A stretch of 50,093 nucleotides of DNA from UBA6168 sp964643005 (GTDB taxonomy: Bacteria; Bacteroidota; Bacteroidia; Chitinophagales; Saprospiraceae), in the NCBI GenBank assembly GCA_964643005.1, contig CAZXQI010000009.1, forward strand, positions 1 to 50,093, given 5' to 3'. The notes beneath the pieces were generated by a model. It saw nothing but the letters and a program-made list of their open reading frames with translations. It was not told where the DNA came from and ran no database searches. Within the stretch, counting starts at the first letter, position 1. Each line of letters starts with the position of its first letter. Below, one piece after another: positions 44,621 through 50,093 of the stretch. The translations under genes and the position numbers were made by a program.

Positions 44621-47600
44621 ATGGGTAAACCGCTACTTGTCATCTGGCTGGCTTTCATGCCTCTTTTTCTTGCTGCCCAGATTTCTAACCTGCGCAGCAA
44701 GGCTCTGCCTATACTGACTAATCCCCAGCTCATAGATACGCTCATCGTCCTGCCGAATACGGTGGAAGTGACGGACATGGCCACGGGAGAGCGCATTTTT
44801 CCTCCGAAATTTAGCGTGGCGAGCAATCGCATTTCCTTTGATTCCTCTCTCCTTCTTTCTTCAAACTTTGTCGCTGTCAAATACCGGGTGGCGCCGTATC
44901 AATTAGTCGCTCCGCTTTTTCGCATTGATACCGGTCTGTTGGCGCAGAATCCGGGCGATCGGCTCATCGGCGTACCGTACAATCCTTTTGAAGAGGAAGA
45001 GCGCCCGCTCCTGCCGCAACAGGGTCTGGACTACAACGGCAACTATACGCGCGGGCTGTCATTTGGCAACAATCAAAATTTGGTACTGAACAGCCAGTTC
45101 AACCTGCAAATGGCGGGAAACCTCGGCGACGTGGAAGTGCTGGCCGCCATTTCCGACAACAATATCCCCATCCAGCCCGAAGGAAATACGCAGCAACTGC
45201 GGGAGTTCGACAAGGTCTTTATTCAGATTTCGAAAGACCAAAACAAACTGATTGCGGGTGATTACGAATTGGGGCGCCCCAACAGTTACTTTATGAATTA
45301 TTTTAAAAAATTGCAGGGAGCTACTTTCAGCAGGCCGTTTGCTGTGAGAGGCAAAAAGCCGGCTGTGATAGATACGCGCGCCAGCATCGCCATTGCGAGG
45401 GGAAAGTTTGCCCGCAATGCGATTGCAGCGCAGGAGGGGAACCAGGGGCCTTACCGCCTCGAAGGGGCTGAGGGCGAACGCTTTATCATCGTCTTGTCGG
45501 GAACGGAAAAAATCTACGTGGACGGCAAACTCATGCAGCGCGGCTTAGATGCCGATTACGTGATTGACTACAACGCCGGACATATTACTTTCACTAACCG
45601 GCGGCTGATTACCAAAGACAGCCGCATCGTGGCGGAATTTGACTACAACGTGCAGAACTATCAGCGCTCGCTATACGTCCTCAATGCGGAGTACAGACGG
45701 GACGACCTGCGGCTCTATCTCAACACCTATTCTGAGCAGGACGGCAGGCAGCCCATTGACGGCGAATTTTCATCCGTAGAAATGGAGGCTCTGCGAAATG
45801 CCGGAGACAACTCGCTCTCAGCTGTTGTCAGCGCCATTGACACCGTTCAGGAGTTCAGCGCCTTTCGGGTGTTGTACGAATTGAAGGACACGACGGTCAA
45901 CGGTATTTTGTATGAAAATGTGCTGGTATTCAGTACGGATCGGGAGCGGGCGAAGTACTCCGCCGGATTCTCGCTGGCCGGCGCTGGCAATGGAAATTAC
46001 GTCCTCGACACTGAGACTCCCGCCAATGGCCGGGTCTATCGCTGGGTGGCGCCCGACCCGGCTACCGGGTTGCCCTCCGGCGAATACGAGCCGGTGCGCA
46101 GATTAGTCGCCCCCAATCGCCAACAACTTTACACTACCGGGGCTGAATGGAATCTTTCCGACAAGACCAGGCTCAGAGCGGAGACCGCCCTTAGCAGCAT
46201 TGACCAAAACCGCCTGTCGCCTGTCAATGACGGGGATAACTTAGGGCTGGCAGCTACTGCGGGTCTCTTTCATATTTTTGAATTTGGAAAAAAAAATAAG
46301 AAAGAAGGGGAAAGCGCCGATAGAAAACAGGCGCCCTGGCGTCTTGAAACGGAGGCCAACTACGAATTTACCCAGCAGAAATTCAAAGAACTAAATCCCT
46401 ACCGCCCCACGGAATTTACCAGAGACTGGAATATCAACCAGGGGGTGAACGATGTGAGCGCCGGCCAGCGGGAGAGCGACGAACAACTGGCCAATGGCGG
46501 CTTTGTACTTCGGTCGCCGGGTATGGGGAATTTGCAATACAATTTTTCCGGCTTTTTCAGGGACAGTTTATACACGGGAATTAAGCATCTGGCAAAATAC
46601 GCTTTTCAAAAAAATGGCTATGACATTTGGGCGCAGGGGGATTTTCTGAGCGCCAAAGGCGCAGTGGAGAGGAGCAGATTCCTGCGACCTAAGTTCAATG
46701 CCGCCATACCTTTCCTGCGGGATAGCACGGGAACAGGATTCTGGCGGGCGGGCGTTTATGGCGAGCAGGAAAAAAACAGCCGCTATGCCCAAAACTTCCA
46801 AAGCGGAGAAGGGGACACGCTCAATCCCACCAGCTTCCGCTACGACTTAGTGAGATTTTATTTGGAAAGCCCTGAAAATGAGAAGATTAGTTTCAAAACA
46901 AACTACCAGCGCCGTTTGGACTATGCGCCGGATGGGGAAGATTTTACGGCCTCTGCCCTCGCCGATGAGCTAAACCTAAACGGCAACTGGCAACAGAGCC
47001 GTAACTCCCGCCTCGGCTGGAACTTTACCTGGCGTCAACTTTCTATTAGAGACGCCTCGCTGACTACCTTGACGCCTTCCGACACCTACCTCGGTCGGCT
47101 CGACTATACGCTGAACTTATGGCACGGGGCGTTTCAGAGCGCCACGAGCTACGAAATTGGCGCCGGCCAGGAGCGCAAAGTTGAGTTCACCTATCTTCAG
47201 GTTCCCGCCGGAGAAGGTACGCACCAGTGGACTGACCGCAACGGGGACGGTAAAGTTCAGTTTGACGAAGTGGAAATCGCTCCCTTTCAGGACGTGGCCA
47301 ACGCTGTTCGCGTGACCGTTTTTACCGATGATTTTATCCGCACTAACAATGTAGTTTTCAACCAGAGCCTCCGATTGGAGCCAAAGGCTCTGTGGTTCAA
47401 TGCGAATGGCGTCAAAAAGTTTTTGAGTAAATTTTCTACTCAGAGCGCTCTGCAAACTACCCGAAAGGTACGCCCGACGGAGGGCGTCAGCGCCTGGAAT
47501 CCCTTCCAACTCGACATTGCCGACACGGCTTTGGTGAGCGTTCGCTCCTCTGTTTACAACACCCTGTTCTTCAATCGCTCTCACCCAAAGTATGACTTCC

Positions 47601-48187
47601 AGCTTGGCATGTCGGAAAACCAAAACAAGCTGGTGCAGACCAACGGCTTCGAGGGTCGCCGCCAGCAGGAGCAGTTTTTCAAAGTCCGCTGGAACCTGAC
47701 GAGGACGATTAGTTTTCAGTCCTCCTTTTCGACGGGGGAAGACGAGCAGGATTCGGAGCAGTTCGAGAATCGCCGCTACCGCATTCGCTCGTACGAGACA
47801 AAACCACAGTTGAGTTTTCAGCCCTCTACCGTTTTCCGTACGGGGCTGACCTGGAGGTTTCGGCGCGCAGAAAACAGGCTGAAGCCCGATGGCGAAAATG
47901 CCCAAACCCACGACCTGAAATGGGATATGACATTCAACCAGAGCGCCACGACCAGCATACGCTCTGAGTTTTCACTGGTGAATATCAAATTTGAAGGTCA
48001 GGCCAATTCGCCGGTGGGTTTTGCCTTTTTACAGGGACTTCAAAATGGGAAGAATTATATTTGGAACATTGCGCTCGACCGGCAGGTGGCGAAAAATATC
48101 CGCCTCGGCATCAGCTATGAAGGTCGTAAGACAGGGACGGCTCGAATGGTACACGTTGGCAGGGCGCAGGCCAGCGCTGTGTTTTAA
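44621..48187 (+). CDS. Large outer-membrane beta-barrel-like protein with SprA-like sequence
   Basis: This 1188-residue protein has a signal peptide (MGKPLLVIWLAFMPLFLAAQ). Near residue 143 the segment RGLSFGNNQNLVLNSQFNLQ, then ISDNNIPIQPEGNTQQLREF, resembles the N-terminal region of SprA, the T9SS outer-membrane translocon. SprA is about twice as long, so this is not SprA itself. A second signature near 300 (GTEKIYVDGKLMQRGLDADY, DYNAGHITFTN) is common in large Bacteroidota outer-membrane proteins. Near 870 an EF-hand-like loop DRNGDGKVQFDE occurs. The C-terminal half is dense in alternating beta strands and ends in VFCOOH-type ASAVF, consistent with a barrel recognised by BAM. Function unknown; secretion or surface structure is plausible. 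Confidence 0.7.
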   Translation: MGKPLLVIWLAFMPLFLAAQISNLRSKALPILTNPQLIDTLIVLPNTVEVTDMATGERIFPPKFSVASNRISFDSSLLLSSNFVAVKYRVAPYQLVAPLFRIDTGLLAQNPGDRLIGVPYNPFEEEERPLLPQQGLDYNGNYTRGLSFGNNQNLVLNSQFNLQMAGNLGDVEVLAAISDNNIPIQPEGNTQQLREFDKVFIQISKDQNKLIAGDYELGRPNSYFMNYFKKLQGATFSRPFAVRGKKPAVIDTRASIAIARGKFARNAIAAQEGNQGPYRLEGAEGERFIIVLSGTEKIYVDGKLMQRGLDADYVIDYNAGHITFTNRRLITKDSRIVAEFDYNVQNYQRSLYVLNAEYRRDDLRLYLNTYSEQDGRQPIDGEFSSVEMEALRNAGDNSLSAVVSAIDTVQEFSAFRVLYELKDTTVNGILYENVLVFSTDRERAKYSAGFSLAGAGNGNYVLDTETPANGRVYRWVAPDPATGLPSGEYEPVRRLVAPNRQQLYTTGAEWNLSDKTRLRAETALSSIDQNRLSPVNDGDNLGLAATAGLFHIFEFGKKNKKEGESADRKQAPWRLETEANYEFTQQKFKELNPYRPTEFTRDWNINQGVNDVSAGQRESDEQLANGGFVLRSPGMGNLQYNFSGFFRDSLYTGIKHLAKYAFQKNGYDIWAQGDFLSAKGAVERSRFLRPKFNAAIPFLRDSTGTGFWRAGVYGEQEKNSRYAQNFQSGEGDTLNPTSFRYDLVRFYLESPENEKISFKTNYQRRLDYAPDGEDFTASALADELNLNGNWQQSRNSRLGWNFTWRQLSIRDASLTTLTPSDTYLGRLDYTLNLWHGAFQSATSYEIGAGQERKVEFTYLQVPAGEGTHQWTDRNGDGKVQFDEVEIAPFQDVANAVRVTVFTDDFIRTNNVVFNQSLRLEPKALWFNANGVKKFLSKFSTQSALQTTRKVRPTEGVSAWNPFQLDIADTALVSVRSSVYNTLFFNRSHPKYDFQLGMSENQNKLVQTNGFEGRRQQEQFFKVRWNLTRTISFQSSFSTGEDEQDSEQFENRRYRIRSYETKPQLSFQPSTVFRTGLTWRFRRAENRLKPDGENAQTHDLKWDMTFNQSATTSIRSEFSLVNIKFEGQANSPVGFAFLQGLQNGKNYIWNIALDRQVAKNIRLGISYEGRKTGTARMVHVGRAQASAVF

Positions 48188-48261
48188 AAGGCTGTTTCGG
48201 GACTTCCTACAGCTTGCGTTAAGCTGCCTCTTTGTAGCCTCTGTTTCAATCAAAAATTCGC

Positions 48262-49296
48262 TCAGTTCAATGCTCCTTCTCTCCACAATTTCAAAGAGGC
48301 TTTGCTGAACTTCGAGCCGTTGAAGGTGGTCTTTTTGCGCAGTACAAGTCGCTCCTTTTCCGGCAACTGCATAAAATCGGCGCATTTCCGGGAGCAGCAA
48401 TGATTGTATTTTGCCGCACATTCATCGCACTGGATAAACAGAACGTGGCAGGCATCGTTGGCGCAGTTCGCGTGCCTGTCGCAGGTGGCGCCGCACTGGT
48501 GGCATTTGGCGATGACCTCGTCGCTGATGCGCTCGCCGAGGCGTTCGTCAAAGACAAAATTTTTTCCGAGAAATTTATTGGGTAGCCCTTGTTCTTTGCA
48601 TTGTCGGGCGTATTCAATGATACCGCCATCCACCATAAACACATTTTTAAAACCCTTGTGCAGATAGTAGGCGCTGGCCTTTTCGCAGCGAATCCCTCCG
48701 GTACAGTACATGATGATGTTGCGGTCTTTTTGGTCGCCCAACATGTCCTCCACTAAGGGTAGGGCTTCCCGGAAAGTAGCCACGTCCGGGCAAATAGCAT
48801 TTTCAAAATGGCCGACCTCGCTTTCGTAGTGGTTTCTCATATCCACGACAATGGTCTCCGGCTGGCCGGCGAGAGCGTTGTATTCTCTTGCGCTGAGGTG
48901 GCGCCCGCGTTTGGTTACGTCGAAGGAGGCGTCGTTCAGCCCATCGGCAACTATTTTTTTGCGGACTTTTATTTTCAATTTTAAAAAGGACTTTCCGTCG
49001 TCCTCGATGGCAATATTCAGGCGACAGGCGTTCAGGAAGGGAATGGAATAGAGGCGCTGTTTAAATGTTTCAAAATTTTGGGTCGGTACAGAAATCTGCC
49101 CGTTTACGCCCTCGCCGGAAACGTAAACCCTGCCAAATACACCCACTTCATCGAGCAGCAGGTACAACTGATTGCGGAAAAGTTCAGGATTTTCGACTTG
49201 GGCATATTTGTAAAACGACAGGGTCGTGCGCTCCTCATCGCTTTCGATCAGGCGCTGTTTTAGCTCGTCTTTGTTGATTTTGTTAAAAAGAGTCAT
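48262..49296 (-). CDS. trhO: tRNA uridine-34 hydroxylase (rhodanese-related)
   Basis: This 344-residue protein of the TrhO/YceA family forms 5-hydroxyuridine at position 34 of tRNAs in an oxygen-dependent reaction. An N-terminal domain (about 1-115) has the family pattern FYKYAQVENPELFRNQLY and VYVSGEGVNGQISVP. The rhodanese domain (about 130-235) carries the catalytic Cys198 in MYCTGGIRCEKASAYY. A C-terminal Cys-rich segment (CHQCGATCDRHANC, QCDECAAKY) is usual in this family. ATG 49294-49296 matches the family start. It converges on the barrel gene with only 74 nt between them and a weak CAGCTT/AAGCTG stem. Confidence 0.94.
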   Translation of the reverse strand: MTLFNKINKDELKQRLIESDEERTTLSFYKYAQVENPELFRNQLYLLLDEVGVFGRVYVSGEGVNGQISVPTQNFETFKQRLYSIPFLNACRLNIAIEDDGKSFLKLKIKVRKKIVADGLNDASFDVTKRGRHLSAREYNALAGQPETIVVDMRNHYESEVGHFENAICPDVATFREALPLVEDMLGDQKDRNIIMYCTGGIRCEKASAYYLHKGFKNVFMVDGGIIEYARQCKEQGLPNKFLGKNFVFDERLGERISDEVIAKCHQCGATCDRHANCANDACHVLFIQCDECAAKYNHCCSRKCADFMQLPEKERLVLRKKTTFNGSKFSKASLKLWREGALN

Positions 49297-49355
49297 TCCT
49301 GAGTATTGAAAGGTGTTGAAAATAAGACTGGCAAATCGGAGGTTTTAACAAGAAA

Positions 49356-49403
49356 AAAGCCCTGACTGTTCAATCCAAAATTGGGCAAAACAGCCAGGGC
49401 TTT
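49356..49403 (-). terminator. Intrinsic terminator of mscL
   Basis: Plus-strand arms AAAGCCCTGACTGTT and AACAGCCAGGGCTTT form a 15-bp stem in the minus-strand RNA with one G-U pair and an 18-nt loop, then a U-run. It lies 108 nt after the mscL stop and 60 nt before the trhO start, so it separates the two genes. Confidence 0.8.
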
Positions 49404-49510
49404 ATAATGTTGATCTGATTGAAGTCGAGGAGTGGACTTCTGAAAACCAGAGAGATTCAGACCTTCAGTTTTTGAATATTTCTAAGTCCCCGATTTCTGT
49501 TATGCCCCGA

Positions 49511-49915
49511 TTAACGTTTCTTTAGCAAATCTCTGATTTCTTCGAGAAGAACTATGTCGGCAGCAGGCGCTGCGGGAGCTGCGGCTTCTTTTCTCTTCAT
49601 TTTGTTCACTCCTTTCACGATGAGGAACATAACTGTGGCAACGATGAGGAAGTCAATCACGCTGGTAATAAAGCCGCCCCAGAGGATAGCCACTTCAGCG
49701 GCAGTTTCGGCTCCGTCCACTCCAAATTCTGCCGGTTTTAGCACTGTCTTCCAGGCGCTCATGTCAACGCCGCCGGTAAACATGCCAATAATCGGAGCAA
49801 CGATCCCATCTGTAAAAGCGCTCGATACTTTTCCAAAGGCAGCCCCCATGACGAAACCGATGGCGATGTCAAGCAGGTTACCGGTGAGCGCAAAAGCTTT
49901 AAATTCTTTCCACAT
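49511..49915 (-). CDS. mscL: Large-conductance mechanosensitive channel
   Basis: This 134-residue inner-membrane protein forms a pentameric channel that opens under membrane tension to release solutes during hypo-osmotic shock. It starts MWKEFKAFALTGNLLDIAIG, the N-terminal amphipathic helix plus TM1 of MscL, with GFVMGAAFGKVSSAFTDGI lining the pore. TM2 lies near 80-100 (ITSVIDFLIVATVMFLIVKG). An Ala/Pro-rich linker and a C-terminal helix (VLLEEIRDLLKKR) complete the normal length. The periplasmic loop (about 45-78) is a little longer than in E. coli. ATG 49913-49915 is the obvious start. Confidence 0.97.
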   Translation of the reverse strand: MWKEFKAFALTGNLLDIAIGFVMGAAFGKVSSAFTDGIVAPIIGMFTGGVDMSAWKTVLKPAEFGVDGAETAAEVAILWGGFITSVIDFLIVATVMFLIVKGVNKMKRKEAAAPAAPAADIVLLEEIRDLLKKR

Positions 49916-50093
49916 AGCTAACTTGTTTAATATGGTTAAAAGATAAAATGTTTCGTTGCGACGAATGTAAGAAAAAAAGTAACCTGTTTAACAAAACATG
50001 TCCAAAAAGTTATTAAGGAACCAATCAATGAAACCCAAATAGTCGTCCCTTAAGAAACCAATTTAAGTCCACTCTGAAAAGAAGAGGGGTTGA
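49916..50093. other. Region upstream of mscL to the window end
   Basis: These 178 bases contain no supported gene. On the minus strand TACATTCG (49962-49969) with a TTTTG box 22 nt upstream (49992-49996) is a weak promoter candidate for mscL. Confidence 0.4.

Noticed and set aside
49962..49996. Promoter of mscL
   Set aside because: TACATTCG deviates from TAnnTTTG and the spacing to TTTTG is 22 nt; too weak to list as a separate feature.

Overview
The window looks like chromosomal DNA of a free-living member of the Bacteroidota, most likely near the Saprospiria/Chitinophagia. The group call rests on a SusC/SusD pair, type IX secretion (T9SS) sorting domains of both type A and type B, PorP/SprF and PorE-like OmpA proteins, and -7 promoter elements of the form TAnnTTTG. 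The finer placement is inference from protein style only. No rRNA, tRNA, CRISPR array, transposase or phage gene was seen.

Layout. 1-4493 (minus): a SusD-like lipoprotein running off the left edge and its SusC/RagA partner, with a hairpin plus U-run in the susC leader. 5145-8682 (plus): thrS, then a Glu/Leu/Phe/Val dehydrogenase. 8940-10313 (plus): an OmpA protein with thrombospondin-3 type calcium repeats. 10520-12256 (minus): a CoA-binding protein and the pyruvate dehydrogenase E2 subunit. 12560-15255 (plus): recR and a GT2 glycosyltransferase fused to what looks like a degenerate sugar-phosphate transferase. 15964-19335 (minus): a 1123-residue membrane-anchored coiled-coil protein of DUF4175 type, with a full Bacteroidota promoter. 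19769-22186 (plus): a 5'(3')-nucleotidase, a GtrA membrane protein and two tandem cohesin-like exported proteins. 22604-23344 (minus): a GT2 glycosyltransferase.

23600-36807 (plus) is the surface/adhesion block. It holds a beta-helix protein with Ig-like domains and a T9SS type A signal, then a PorP/SprF-like barrel, a PorE-like TPR/propeller/OmpA protein and a 2067-residue adhesin with a type B (gliding-type) C-terminus. The last three match the known pairing of a type B client with its own SprF-like partner and periplasmic OmpA anchor. 36918-38775 (minus): an exported protein with a duplicated domain of unknown function, and a hemerythrin. 39381-42398 (plus): a short, non-replicative type DnaE. 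42577-44010 (minus): a GH53 endo-galactanase. 44011-44620 is non-coding and contains a 131-nt fold-back resembling an integron attC site. 44621-48187 (plus): a large outer-membrane protein with SprA-like sequence. 48262-49915 (minus): trhO and mscL.

Housekeeping genes (thrS, E2, recR, trhO, mscL) alternate with envelope genes. The most unusual items are the GT2/degenerate transferase fusion, the tandem cohesin-like pair, the duplicated Trp/Cys domain protein, the attC-like fold-back and the susC leader hairpin.
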